A stretch of DNA of 64,000 nucleotides, from contig NZ_JBFLVD010000012.1 in assembly GCF_040750395.1 (NCBI RefSeq), forward strand, positions 190,927 through 254,926, written 5' to 3'. This document shows positions 25,836 through 36,227 of this stretch, in pieces. Position numbers and translations under genes: made by a program. The stretch is from Scandinavium sp002470465. GTDB taxonomy: Bacteria > Pseudomonadota > Gammaproteobacteria > Enterobacterales > Enterobacteriaceae. Numbering within the stretch: the stretch's first letter is position 1; every line of letters begins with the position of its first letter. The notes under the pieces are model-generated. The model did not search any database. It worked only from the letters and a program-made list of their open reading frames with translations, and was not told the DNA's origin.

Positions 25836-28253
25836 ATGTCTGGCTGGCCACGAATTTACTATAAATTACTGAATTTACCATTAAGCGTACTGGTAAAAAG
25901 TAAGTCCATTCCGGCAGAACCTGCTCAGGAACTGGGACTCGATACTTCGCGCCCTATTATGTACGTTCTGCCGTATAACTCGAAGGCAGATCTGTTGACC
26001 TTACGCGCCCAGTGTCTGGCGCACGATCTCCCGGATCCGCTGGAGCCGCTGGAAATCGACGGTACCGTGCTGCCGCGCTACGTGTTCATTCACGGCGGGC
26101 CGCGCGCGTTCACCTATTACACGCCAAAAGAAGAATCCATCAAGCTGTTCCACAACTATCTGGATCTGCATCGCAGCAATCCGGACCTCGACGTGCAGAT
26201 GGTGCCCGTATCGGTGATGTTTGGCCGCTCTCCGGGCCGCGAAAAAGGCGACACCAACCCACCGCTGCGCATGATGAACGGCTTCCAGAAGTTCTTCGCG
26301 GTGACATGGCTTGGTCGCGACAGCTTCGTGCGCTTCTCCCCTTCCGTATCGCTGCGCCGCATGGCTACTGAACACGGCACCGATAAAATTATCGCGCAGA
26401 AACTGGCTCGCGTAGCGCGTACCCACTTTGCACGTCAGCGCCTTGCCGCCGTAGGCCCGCGTCTGCCTGCACGTCAGGATCTGTTCAACAAGCTGCTGGC
26501 ATCCAAAGCGATTGCCCGCGCCGTGGAAGATGAAGCGCGCAGTAAGAAAATCTCCCATGAGAAAGCGCAGCAGAACGCCATCGCGCTGATGGAAGAGATT
26601 GCGGCGAACTTCTCCTATGAAATGATTCGTCTGACGGACCGCGTGCTCGGCTTCACCTGGAACCGGCTGTATCAGGGGATTAACGTTCATAATGCCGAGC
26701 GCGTGCGCCAGCTCGCGCACGACGGCCATGAAATCGTCTATGTGCCCTGCCATCGCAGCCATATGGACTACCTGCAGCTCTCCTACGTGCTCTATCACCA
26801 GGGGCTGGTGCCGCCGCACATCGCCGCAGGCATTAACCTGAACTTCTGGCCCGCCGGGCCGATTTTCCGTCGCCTGGGCGCGTTCTTTATTCGCCGCACC
26901 TTTAAGGGCAACAAGCTCTATTCCACCGTGTTCCGCGAATACCTCGGCGAGCTGTTCAGCCGCGGCTACTCTGTAGAATACTTTGTGGAAGGCGGTCGTT
27001 CCCGCACGGGCCGCCTGCTCGATCCGAAAACCGGCACCCTGTCGATGACCATTCAGGCAATGCTGCGCGGCGGCACACGCCCAATCACGCTGGTGCCAAT
27101 TTACATCGGCTATGAGCACGTGATGGAAGTGGGCACCTACGCCAAAGAGCTGCGCGGTGCGACAAAAGAGAAAGAGAGCCTGCCGCAGATGCTGAAAGGC
27201 CTGAGCAAGCTGCGCAATCTCGGTCAGGGCTACGTCAACTTCGGCGAACCTCTGCCGCTGATGACCTACCTCAACCAGCACGTACCAGAGTGGCGTGAGT
27301 CTATCGACCCTATCGAGGCCATTCGCCCGGCCTGGCTGACGCCGACGGTAAACAACATCGCCGAAGACCTGATGGTCCGCATTAACAACGCAGGCGCGGC
27401 GAACGCCATGAACCTGTGCTGTACTGCGCTGCTGGCCTCACGTCAGCGCTCCCTGACGCGTGAACAGCTGACCGAACAGCTCGAATGCTACCTGCAGCTG
27501 ATGCGCAACGTGCCGTATTCCCCGGATTCCACGGTGCCCGCGGTCACCGCCAGCGCATTGATCGATCATGCGCTGCAGATGAACAAGTTCGAAGTCGAGA
27601 AAGACACCATCGGCGACATCATCATTCTGCCGCGCGAGCAGGCAGTGCTGATGACCTACTATCGCAACAACATCACGCACATGCTGATGATCCCGTCGCT
27701 GCTGGCGGCGATTGTCACCCAGCATCGCAACATCTCACGTGAAGCGATGGTGCAGTACGTTGAAGCGCTGTATCCGATGCTGAAAGCCGAGCTGTTCCTG
27801 CGCTGGGAGAAAGCCGAGCTGGCGGGCGTGATTGATCTGCTGCTGGCGGAGATGCAGCGTCAGGAACTGGTGACGGTTGAGAACGATCAGGTGCGCGTGA
27901 ACCCATCGCACTCCCGTACGCTACAGCTGCTGGCGGCCGGTGCGCGTGAAACGCTGCAGCGCTATGCCATCACCTTCTGGCTGCTGAGCGCTAACCCGTC
28001 CATCAACCGAAGCACGCTGGAAAAAGAGAGCCGCACAATGGCACAGCGCCTGTCGGTTCTGCACGGCATTAACGCACCGGAGTTCTTCGACAAAGCCGTG
28101 TTCAGCACCCTGGTGCTGACGTTGCGCGACGAAGGCTACATCAGCGACACCGGCGATGCCGAACCTGCTGAAACAATGAAAATCTACCAGATGCTGGCAG
28201 AGCTCATCACTTCAGACGTGCGTCTGACGATTGAGAGCGCATCGCAGGATTAA
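25836..28253 (+). CDS. plsB: glycerol-3-phosphate acyltransferase PlsB
   Basis: Membrane-associated enzyme that transfers an acyl chain from acyl-CoA or acyl-ACP to position 1 of glycerol-3-phosphate, the first step of phospholipid synthesis. The 805-residue protein has the acyltransferase motif H-x4-D at H306 (CHRSHMDYL), then FVEGGRSRTG and the P-rich VPIYIGYE blocks. Length is two residues short of E. coli PlsB. It is divergent from dgkA, and the product of one feeds the lipid cycle of the other. Confidence 0.98.
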   Translation: MSGWPRIYYKLLNLPLSVLVKSKSIPAEPAQELGLDTSRPIMYVLPYNSKADLLTLRAQCLAHDLPDPLEPLEIDGTVLPRYVFIHGGPRAFTYYTPKEESIKLFHNYLDLHRSNPDLDVQMVPVSVMFGRSPGREKGDTNPPLRMMNGFQKFFAVTWLGRDSFVRFSPSVSLRRMATEHGTDKIIAQKLARVARTHFARQRLAAVGPRLPARQDLFNKLLASKAIARAVEDEARSKKISHEKAQQNAIALMEEIAANFSYEMIRLTDRVLGFTWNRLYQGINVHNAERVRQLAHDGHEIVYVPCHRSHMDYLQLSYVLYHQGLVPPHIAAGINLNFWPAGPIFRRLGAFFIRRTFKGNKLYSTVFREYLGELFSRGYSVEYFVEGGRSRTGRLLDPKTGTLSMTIQAMLRGGTRPITLVPIYIGYEHVMEVGTYAKELRGATKEKESLPQMLKGLSKLRNLGQGYVNFGEPLPLMTYLNQHVPEWRESIDPIEAIRPAWLTPTVNNIAEDLMVRINNAGAANAMNLCCTALLASRQRSLTREQLTEQLECYLQLMRNVPYSPDSTVPAVTASALIDHALQMNKFEVEKDTIGDIIILPREQAVLMTYYRNNITHMLMIPSLLAAIVTQHRNISREAMVQYVEALYPMLKAELFLRWEKAELAGVIDLLLAEMQRQELVTVENDQVRVNPSHSRTLQLLAAGARETLQRYAITFWLLSANPSINRSTLEKESRTMAQRLSVLHGINAPEFFDKAVFSTLVLTLRDEGYISDTGDAEPAETMKIYQMLAELITSDVRLTIESASQD

Positions 28254-28285
28254 CGTCGCATAAGCAACGCGGAAAAAGTGGAAAG

Positions 28286-28336
28286 TAAACTGCACCCCAA
28301 AGGCTAGTTATCCGGCGGATTAAGGTGCAGTTTTTT
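28286..28336 (+). terminator. terminator of plsB
   Basis: Stem aactgcacc / ggtgcagtt with a long loop and six T, about 35 bases after the plsB stop. Confidence 0.75.
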
Positions 28337-28344
28337 ATGCCCGA

Positions 28345-29205
28345 TTAAAGGTGCTGGCGGAACCAGGAGAGCTGAACACCGATAACCTGATCGAAGTTCT
28401 GACCGCTATACATGTCGTAATGGCGGGCATCCGCCTGCTCATGCAGCTTTTTCTCGACGGCACCTGTGGCTTCGAACAGCGCGCGTCCCTGCTCCGGTGG
28501 ATTGACGGTATCTTTGCCTGCAGTCACCACCAGCGTCGGGCAGGTCGTGCGAGCTGCGTACTGCGCAGGCTTATAGTTAAGCGTTTCACGCACGGTCAGG
28601 AAAGGAATTTTGATATCCATTGCCGGGAAGCGCGCTTTATTCTCTTCAAAGAAAGCCTTCGACTCGTCATCGCCCAACACCCGGGTTACGCCGACAAACA
28701 TCTCTTTTCCGGTTGCCTGCTGTTTATCCGCCATTTTTTGCAGCGTTGCCACAAAACCCACCTTCTCATCCGGGCTCATTTTGCCGGTGACAATCTGTTC
28801 GCCATCAGCGAAAGCCAGCTGGCTGACGACGCAGCGAATGGCACTGTCCGCCGCCGCCGCCGCAAACACATGGCAACCGCCGAACGATGTTCCCCACAGC
28901 CCTACGCGCTGTGGATCAAGCCCCGGCTGCTGACGAGCCCAGCCAATCACGGTGTGAATATCCTCAATCTGCATCGCTGGCACGAGTCGGCCACGCTCGC
29001 CTTCGCTCGCCCCAAAACCGCGATAGTCAAAGGTGATAGTGGCAAACCCGGCATCGGTAAAGGCCTGAGCAAAAGGAGGTAAAAGAATCTCCTGAATACC
29101 ACAAAAGCCGTGACAGAGAATAATCACCGGTGCGTTGCCGGCGGCCTCTGGTTTGCGCAGGGTCAGCGCAATACCGTTTTCCAGATTAAATGTTGTCGTT
29201 TCCAT
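28345..29205 (-). CDS. alpha/beta hydrolase
   Basis: A 286-residue soluble enzyme with the alpha/beta hydrolase fold: oxyanion region CHGFCG, FDYRGFG, nucleophile elbow GTSFGG, and a late Asp and His in AGKDTVNPP and ADARHYDMY that complete a catalytic triad. Proteins of this type resemble DltE-like or xylan-esterase-like families; the substrate is not predictable. I choose the ATG at 29203-29205, which is better spaced from the aggggaa ribosome site than the ATG at 29212-29214. It is absent between plsB and ubiA in K-12. Confidence 0.85.
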   Translation of the reverse strand: METTTFNLENGIALTLRKPEAAGNAPVIILCHGFCGIQEILLPPFAQAFTDAGFATITFDYRGFGASEGERGRLVPAMQIEDIHTVIGWARQQPGLDPQRVGLWGTSFGGCHVFAAAAADSAIRCVVSQLAFADGEQIVTGKMSPDEKVGFVATLQKMADKQQATGKEMFVGVTRVLGDDESKAFFEENKARFPAMDIKIPFLTVRETLNYKPAQYAARTTCPTLVVTAGKDTVNPPEQGRALFEATGAVEKKLHEQADARHYDMYSGQNFDQVIGVQLSWFRQHL

Positions 29206-29324
29206 TGCTGTCATTCCCCTACAAAAGAAGTGAATATGCAGAACCTCTTTGTCTGACTCAAGATAAAACAGCGCATTACGTTAAATCACATCTGTTTTTT
29301 GTAACGACGGCAGCATTTTGGCCA

Positions 29325-29357
29325 TAAAAAAACGGCGACCTGATGGCCGCCGTTTGA
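29325..29357 (-). terminator. terminator of ubiA
   Basis: Minus-strand stem aaacggcggcc / ggtcgccgttt followed by seven T, about 20 bases after the ubiA stop. Confidence 0.9.
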
Positions 29358-29373
29358 TAACGAATCCGTTGAA

Positions 29374-30243
29374 TTAAACCAGGTAACTCATCGCCAGGCC
29401 GATAAACAGCACCAGTCCAACGTAGTTATTGTTCATAAACGCTTTAAAACAGGCGTTACGTTCGCGGTCTTTAATCAGCTTCTGCTGGTAAATAAACAGC
29501 GCTCCGGCGATGAAAAGCGACCAGTAAAATTCCCAGTGCAGCCCGCTGAGCCAGCCGACCACAGCCATTAACGCCAGCGTCATCACCTGCAAAATGCCGA
29601 TGATCAGCTTGTCGTTTTTGCCAAACAGGATAGCGGTAGACTTCACGCCGATTTTTAAATCATCGTCCCGGTCGACCATCGCATATTGCGTATCATAGGC
29701 CACGGCCCAGCAGATATTGGCGATGAACATCAGCCAGCAGCTGAGCGGCAGCGTTTCGCTTACCGCAGCATAGGCCATTGGAATCGACCAGCCGAACGCC
29801 GCACCAAGCACCACCTGCGGCAAATGGGTGTAGCGCTTCATAAACGGGTAAACCCACGCCAGCGCAAGCCCGACGAAGGACAGCAAAATCGTCATCGTAT
29901 TGAGCGTCAGCACCAAAAGGAACGACACCAGCACCAGCACGGTGAAGACAATGCGTGCCTCTTTTTCGCTGACGTCGCCGCTTGGCAGCGGGCGGTGGGC
30001 CGTACGCTTAACGTGACCGTCAAATTTGCGGTCGGCATAGTCATTTACGACGCAGCCCGCGGCGCGCATCGACCAGACGCCCGCCACAAACACCACCAGG
30101 ATCCAAAGCGGCGGCACGCCAGGCGTTGCCACCCACAGCGCCCACAGCGTCGGCCACAGCAGCAGAAGTGCGCCGATCGGCTTGTCGGTTCGCATCAGGC
30201 GGTGATAGGCCAGCAGCTTATTTTGCGTCAGACTCCTCTCCAT
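29374..30243 (-). CDS. ubiA: 4-hydroxybenzoate octaprenyltransferase UbiA
   Basis: Inner-membrane prenyltransferase attaching the octaprenyl tail to 4-hydroxybenzoate, the second step of ubiquinone synthesis. The 289-residue product has eight or nine hydrophobic helices and the two Asp-rich prenyl-diphosphate motifs NDYADRKFD and DTQYAMVDRDDD. Two ATG codons are adjacent; I use the second (30241-30243), which matches the homologue, but the first (30246) is equally possible. Directly downstream of ubiC, 13 bases or less after its stop, so a two-gene operon. Confidence 0.96.
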   Translation of the reverse strand: MERSLTQNKLLAYHRLMRTDKPIGALLLLWPTLWALWVATPGVPPLWILVVFVAGVWSMRAAGCVVNDYADRKFDGHVKRTAHRPLPSGDVSEKEARIVFTVLVLVSFLLVLTLNTMTILLSFVGLALAWVYPFMKRYTHLPQVVLGAAFGWSIPMAYAAVSETLPLSCWLMFIANICWAVAYDTQYAMVDRDDDLKIGVKSTAILFGKNDKLIIGILQVMTLALMAVVGWLSGLHWEFYWSLFIAGALFIYQQKLIKDRERNACFKAFMNNNYVGLVLFIGLAMSYLV

Positions 30244-30256
30244 CATTCTCTTCCTC

Positions 30257-30754
30257 TCAGTACAGCGGCGACGCGGGCAGAAACAGCTCGGTTAACAGCA
30301 GCGGTTTACCGCTCAGGCGAAGGCGGGATCGACGTCCCCACAGATCTGCGTCTTTACCGATCTCAATAAAATCACGGGTTAAGGTAGATGAGGTAAACAG
30401 ATAGCGCCCCAGCGGCGTGGTGCCAAGCTGCTGAAGCTGAAGCTCCGGCCCGCTGAGCGTGGATTCAGGGACCACCGTGCGTCCGGCAAGCCAGGGTTCG
30501 CCGTCGGCGCACAGCAAAATTTCACGCAGCCAGTAGCGCGACTCTTTCGGCAACAGGGCCAGCTCTTCGGCAACCTCATCCTGGCCGACAAAATCCTCAC
30601 GGATAAGCGTCACGGTGACGCGCTTACCCTGCTGCTCAAAGCGTTTGGTCATGGAATCTTCCAGCAGCAGCCAGTCACGCAGCGCGGCGTCGAGTTCCGG
30701 AAGGGGGGTGTAATAGCGTAGCGCGCGCAGCTGCGCCAGCGCAGGGTGTGACAT
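30257..30754 (-). CDS. ubiC: chorismate lyase UbiC
   Basis: Soluble enzyme that splits chorismate into pyruvate and 4-hydroxybenzoate, the first committed step of ubiquinone synthesis. The 165-residue product matches E. coli UbiC end to end (MSHPALAQLRALRYY ... LFLPASPLY), with conserved LLLEDSMTKRFEQQG and SRYWLREILLCADGEPWL. Start at the ATG at 30752-30754; the frame is open to 30859 but without homology. First gene of the ubiCA operon. Confidence 0.97.
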   Translation of the reverse strand: MSHPALAQLRALRYYTPLPELDAALRDWLLLEDSMTKRFEQQGKRVTVTLIREDFVGQDEVAEELALLPKESRYWLREILLCADGEPWLAGRTVVPESTLSGPELQLQQLGTTPLGRYLFTSSTLTRDFIEIGKDADLWGRRSRLRLSGKPLLLTELFLPASPLY

Positions 30755-30955
30755 GCCAGACTCTCCGATACAAAACTTATCGGCATTGTATCCCAGAACG
30801 GCGCTCACGACAGGAAGAAACGCGAATATACGATCTTCCGCGCAACAGCGATGCAACATCGGCGGCGGCAGAATACCTGTCCTCCGGTACGGCCGCAGGA
30901 TAATTATTCAAACGCATGATGACTGACATCACTTCTGTGCAGGATGCCGCAGCAG

Positions 30956-30987
30956 AAAAAACGGTGCATCCGTAAGGATGCACCGAA
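30956..30987 (-). terminator. terminator of malM
   Basis: Minus-strand stem cggtgcatcc / ggatgcaccg followed by six T, about 35 bases after the malM stop. Confidence 0.9.
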
Positions 30988-31023
30988 AGGCCTGAGCCTG
31001 AACATCAGCACTGCGGGGAATGC

Positions 31024-31962
31024 TTACCCCTTGCCTTTGACACTGCTGATAAAGGTTGAACGCGCGGATGTCGAGCCGAGGCGCTCGGCTTCGTTCAGCA
31101 ATTTGAGGGCCTTATCGATGTTACCTTCCTTCACTGCCTGCTTAATGCCGCGGTTAAAGTAGCTTTCCGTGTCATTGAGCATAGGTTCGCTTTTCGCCGC
31201 AGGGGCCGCAGCCACAGCAGCAGTTTGCGCTGGTGCGGCATAGGTCGCCGCAGGTGCAGGCGTATTGCCCACCACCACCGGTTTCGGATCCGGTGCGCCG
31301 AAGATCTTACCAATCATGATATTGCCGCTGTTCTGCTCGGTTTTCACCTTGACCGTCAGCGTTCCCTGGCCTGCGTGACGGGCAACCGGATCGGCCACGT
31401 CAGGAATCGCATTGTTAGCGCCTTCGGCATACAGCTTAGCCGGGTTGATCATGTGCGTGGTTTCGGCCAGATCGCGCGTTGTGGTGTAGACCAGCATATA
31501 GATCTGCTTCTGCCCCATCATCGGCGTCAGCTTCATCACGTTTTCCAGCCGGTTTCCGGAGGCGATCCCCGGTTTCTGATACTGGAAGTAGCTGCTTGGG
31601 AAGAAGGCCGCGGGCTGCATCTGCTCATCGAGGATCAGCACGTTGGGGGCGTAAACGCTTAAATCTTTAACCATGCTGGTGAGCGTGATCTCCAGCGATC
31701 CCTGGTCAGCGGGCAGAACAACTGCCGCCACGCCGCCGGAGATATTACCGATATTCAGGCTGGGCGCCGATGCGTCCAGCACGATGTCCTGGTTTACCGG
31801 CGGCATCAGCGTCTGCCATGGTAAACCCTGTAATTTTTCCGCCGGGATGGCCGGGGCGGTGGAAATATTCTGCGGATTCACCGGCGTGGCGGCAAATGAC
31901 GCGGGCAGTACGCTAAGGCTGAGCACCGGAAACAGGCACAGCGCAAGAAGATGTTTTTTCAT
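31024..31962 (-). CDS. malM: maltose operon periplasmic protein MalM
   Basis: Periplasmic protein encoded at the end of malK-lamB-malM; its role in maltose use is unclear. The 312-residue precursor has a signal peptide of about 25 residues ending SFAA. The middle has an Ala/Pro-rich linker (about 245-270), and the C-terminal 45 residues (SEPMLNDTESYFN ... FISSVKGKG) are nearly identical to E. coli MalM, while the N-terminal half is more diverged. Start at the ATG at 31960-31962; lamB is about 100 bases upstream. Confidence 0.94.
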   Translation of the reverse strand: MKKHLLALCLFPVLSLSVLPASFAATPVNPQNISTAPAIPAEKLQGLPWQTLMPPVNQDIVLDASAPSLNIGNISGGVAAVVLPADQGSLEITLTSMVKDLSVYAPNVLILDEQMQPAAFFPSSYFQYQKPGIASGNRLENVMKLTPMMGQKQIYMLVYTTTRDLAETTHMINPAKLYAEGANNAIPDVADPVARHAGQGTLTVKVKTEQNSGNIMIGKIFGAPDPKPVVVGNTPAPAATYAAPAQTAAVAAAPAAKSEPMLNDTESYFNRGIKQAVKEGNIDKALKLLNEAERLGSTSARSTFISSVKGKG

Positions 31963-32063
31963 TATTTTATCCTCGAAGTACGAAATCCGTCTCCTCCAGG
32001 CAATAAGGAGACGGACCAATTATCAACACTGGCGGGCGCTAAGCGCCCGCGCTGTCGGCTGGC

Positions 32064-33377
32064 TTACCACCAGGCTTCCATCTGAATACCGAAGGAGAAC
32101 TCGTCGTCGTTACCGCGGCTGAAGGTATGCGCGCTGGTATCGCTGAAGGCAATGCCTGAAGCGGTACCCGGAACATAGTTATCGCCGTTGGAGTCGGTGG
32201 AGTAACCCCATTTCTCATCCCACTTGGCGTAGGTCGCGAATACGCGGATTGCCGGACGAGACCAGATGCTGTTGCCCGCCTGCCACTGCTGGGCAAGGGT
32301 AATTTTGTACTGGTTGTTGGTGTCGTCGGTACGCTGAGATTTCACGTTGTCGTAGCCCACTTCCAGCAGGGTGCTCATGATCGGCGTCCACTTGTACATT
32401 GGGCGTACGCCGACGGTCCACCACTTGGTACCGTTGTTGTCATCACGATCGACGTTCTGGTACATACCTACGTACATCAGGCCCCAGCTATCGTTGAAGT
32501 CGATAGCACCGTGGTCGATCACGCGCAGCATGTGGCCGTCGTTGTTCTGGTCAGTATTCGGACGACCGGTGGTACGGGTCATCGCGTCGGTCGCATACTG
32601 AAGAACGAATTTGTTCATGCTGGTGCCAAGGAAGGTCTGGGTGTGCTCAATGGTACCCATCCAGCCATCTTTGGTGGCATTGTCATTCACCGCGTGGTAG
32701 CCGTCGGTTTCATTGGAGCTGCCGTAGTCGAAGCCGACTTCCAGCGAACCGCCCGGGTTCACTTCCATCTGACCTAAACGCACATCAAAGATATCGTTGG
32801 ACAGCGCTTTGGTACGGGTCTGGCCGTTGATGAAGCTCTCGGAACCGCCGGCTTCGCTGTTACGGGTTGCCGCCAGAGAGAGCTTGCCGAAGCCCAGATC
32901 GATATCTTCGATACCGCCGCCAGGGCCGGAAACGTCCCAGTAGTAGAAGTCGATCATATGAACGTCATGACGTTTGTAGTAACGCTTACCGGCCCAGATG
33001 TTGGCGCCCGGCAGCGAATCAAACAGGTTTTTACCCACGACGTTAAACTGACGTACACGTGGCCCACCGTTGGTGTCTTCGTCATCGTTCAACTGGTCGG
33101 TGGCGTAGCCGATCATGGAGTCAACGTAGAAGCTTTTATCGCCTTCTTTCCAGGCTTCCTGACCTAATTCGATTTCGGCATAGGTTTCACATTCGTTACC
33201 GAGACGATATTTGGAATCGGCCCCGGTTGCCTTAAAGCATTGTTGTTCGCCGCCGCTACCGGTCCAGCCGATACCCGAACGGGCGTAACCTTTAAAGTCG
33301 ACAGCGCCCGCGTGTGCAGACAGGATGCCTGCCGTCACGGCGATCGCCACGGGAAGTTTGCGCAGAGTAATCATCAT
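32064..33377 (-). CDS. lamB: maltoporin LamB
   Basis: Outer-membrane 18-strand porin, a trimer, that admits maltose and maltodextrins through a lane of aromatic residues. The 437-residue precursor has a signal peptide ending AGA, mature start VDFKGYARSGIGWTGSGGEQQCF, and C-terminal FGIQMEAWW ending in an aromatic residue as required for insertion. External loops differ strongly from K-12, as usual for a phage receptor. Of two adjacent ATG codons I use 33375-33377, as in E. coli. It lies 50 bases after malK. Confidence 0.97.
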   Translation of the reverse strand: MMITLRKLPVAIAVTAGILSAHAGAVDFKGYARSGIGWTGSGGEQQCFKATGADSKYRLGNECETYAEIELGQEAWKEGDKSFYVDSMIGYATDQLNDDEDTNGGPRVRQFNVVGKNLFDSLPGANIWAGKRYYKRHDVHMIDFYYWDVSGPGGGIEDIDLGFGKLSLAATRNSEAGGSESFINGQTRTKALSNDIFDVRLGQMEVNPGGSLEVGFDYGSSNETDGYHAVNDNATKDGWMGTIEHTQTFLGTSMNKFVLQYATDAMTRTTGRPNTDQNNDGHMLRVIDHGAIDFNDSWGLMYVGMYQNVDRDDNNGTKWWTVGVRPMYKWTPIMSTLLEVGYDNVKSQRTDDTNNQYKITLAQQWQAGNSIWSRPAIRVFATYAKWDEKWGYSTDSNGDNYVPGTASGIAFSDTSAHTFSRGNDDEFSFGIQMEAWW

Positions 33378-33427
33378 TCTATCTCCTGAGACCATTGCTT
33401 TTCTTTTGTTATGGGATGTTATGGGAT

Positions 33428-34537
<1,110 letters not shown>

Positions 34538-34908
34538 CCCCTTCTCCCTTCGTTACAACCTGTCACTGACGGAAACACTCAAGATGGGCGGACTATGCGC
34601 GATCGATAACTTTCGTGAATCCTCCACCCCCAAGGTTTTTTATGGGGGAGGAGACGGGAGGATGAGGAGGGCTGGTCTGCCCTCGCATTTGGCGCGACCT
34701 GGCAAAAATCGTGATGAACCTGGCAAAAAGCGGTGTCATTTTGTGTGCGCCAGGACTCATAACGTAAATTTATGTAACACAGATCACACAAACCGGGGGT
34801 GGGGCGTAGGGGCGGGGAGGATGGAAAGGGGTTGCTAAGAAAGGAAACTCATCGACGTCAAAGCCACCAGGCGTATCCACGAGCACATCACCAAACAGGA
34901 CGGGATAT
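34538..34908. promoter_or_regulatory. malK-malE divergent control region (MalT boxes, CRP sites)
   Basis: The 371-base gap holds purine-rich MalT-type boxes (consensus GGGGAKGAGG): ggggaggaga at 34635-34644 and gaggatgagg at 34648-34657 near malK, and ggggaggatg at 34814-34823 near malE, each with one mismatch. A CRP-like site tgtaacacagatcaca is at 34773-34788; further CRP-like half-sites are seen around 34705-34755. In E. coli, MalT and CRP act together across this interval on both promoters. Exact promoter positions are not assigned. Confidence 0.75.
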
Positions 34909-36099
34909 ATGAAAATCAAAACTGGCGCTCGCATCCTCGCGCTGTCTGCATTGACCACGATGATGTTTTCCGCCTCTGCCCTCGCGAAAATCGAAGAGGG
35001 CAAGCTGGTTATCTGGATCAATGGCGATAAAGGCTATAACGGCCTCGCGGAAGTCGGGAAGAAGTTCGAGAAAGACACCGGCATCAAAGTGACCGTTGAG
35101 CACCCGGACAAGCTGGAAGAGAAGTACCCGCAGGTTGCGGCGACCGGTGACGGCCCGGACATCATCTTCTGGGCGCATGACCGCTTCGGTGGCTACGCAC
35201 AGTCCGGCCTGCTGGCTGAAGTCACCCCAGACAAAGCGTTCCAGGACAAGCTCTATCCGTTCACCTGGGATGCGGTACGCTACAACGGTAAGCTGATTGC
35301 CTACCCCATCGCGGTAGAAGCGCTGTCGCTCATCTATAACAAAGACCTGGTGCCGAACCCGCCAAAAACCTGGGAAGAGATTCCTGCACTGGATAAAGAG
35401 CTGAAGGCGAAAGGCAAATCGGCGCTGATGTTCAACCTGCAGGAGCCGTACTTCACATGGCCGCTGATTGCCGCCGACGGCGGATACGCGTTCAAGTTTG
35501 AGAACGGCAAGTACGACGTAAAAGATGTGGGCGTGGACAACGCAGGCGCGAAAGCGGGCCTGAATTTCCTGGTTGACCTCATCAAGAACAAACACATGAA
35601 CGCGGACACCGACTACTCCATCGCGGAAGCAGCCTTCAACAAGGGCGAAACGGCGATGACCATCAACGGTCCGTGGGCGTGGGCGAACATCGATAAGAGC
35701 AAAATCAACTACGGCGTAACGCTGCTGCCAACCTTCAAAGGCAAAGCCTCTAAGCCGTTCGTGGGCGTGCTGAGCGCGGGCATCAACGCCGCCAGCCCGA
35801 ACAAAGAGCTGGCAAAAGAGTTCCTCGAAAACTACCTGCTGACCAACGACGGCCTGGCAGAAGTGAACAAAGATAAGCCGCTGGGTGCCGTGGCGCTGAA
35901 AACGTATCAGGAACAGCTGGAAAAAGATCCGCGCATCGCTGCCACCATGGCGAACGCAAAAACTGGCGAAATCATGCCTAACATCCCGCAGATGGCTGCC
36001 TTCTGGTACGCCACCCGCACCGCAGTCATTAACGCCGCCAGCGGCCGTCAGACCGTGGACGCTGCGCTGAAGGACGCTCAGGGTCGTATCACTAAGTAA
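34909..36099 (+). CDS. malE: maltose-binding protein MalE
   Basis: Periplasmic binding protein that delivers maltose and maltodextrins to MalFGK2 and to the Tar chemoreceptor. The 396-residue precursor has a 26-residue signal peptide (MKIKTGARILALSALTTMMF..., cleavage after ALA), and mature start KIEEGKLVIWINGDKGYNGL. Length equals E. coli MalE. First gene of malE-malF-malG; the malF start follows after a REP pair. Confidence 0.99.
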   Translation: MKIKTGARILALSALTTMMFSASALAKIEEGKLVIWINGDKGYNGLAEVGKKFEKDTGIKVTVEHPDKLEEKYPQVAATGDGPDIIFWAHDRFGGYAQSGLLAEVTPDKAFQDKLYPFTWDAVRYNGKLIAYPIAVEALSLIYNKDLVPNPPKTWEEIPALDKELKAKGKSALMFNLQEPYFTWPLIAADGGYAFKFENGKYDVKDVGVDNAGAKAGLNFLVDLIKNKHMNADTDYSIAEAAFNKGETAMTINGPWAWANIDKSKINYGVTLLPTFKGKASKPFVGVLSAGINAASPNKELAKEFLENYLLTNDGLAEVNKDKPLGAVALKTYQEQLEKDPRIAATMANAKTGEIMPNIPQMAAFWYATRTAVINAASGRQTVDAALKDAQGRITK

Positions 36100-36113
36100 G
36101 GCCGTAGTAGATG

Positions 36114-36187
36114 TGCCGGATGGCGGCACAAATACCTTATCCGGCCTACGCACTCCGTAGGCCTGATAAGCGCAGCACCATCAGGCA
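36114..36187. repeat. REP pair (BIME) between malE and malF
   Basis: Two facing REP palindromes at 36114-36148 and 36156-36187. In E. coli the malE-malF REP elements stabilise upstream malE mRNA and help give much more MalE than MalF; the same arrangement is kept here. Confidence 0.9.
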
Positions 36188-36227
36188 CTGATGTGGCAAG
36201 TTTGCACTGTTGTCGAGGAAGATCCCC

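Noticed and set aside
26001..27281. Long minus-strand open frame opposite plsB (426 codons)
   Set aside because: Explained by plsB codon bias; composition (many His, Arg, Gln) is typical of an antisense frame.
34888..36153. Long minus-strand open frame opposite malE (421 codons)
   Set aside because: It is a shadow of malE codon use; no signal, family motif or ribosome site, whereas malE is certain.
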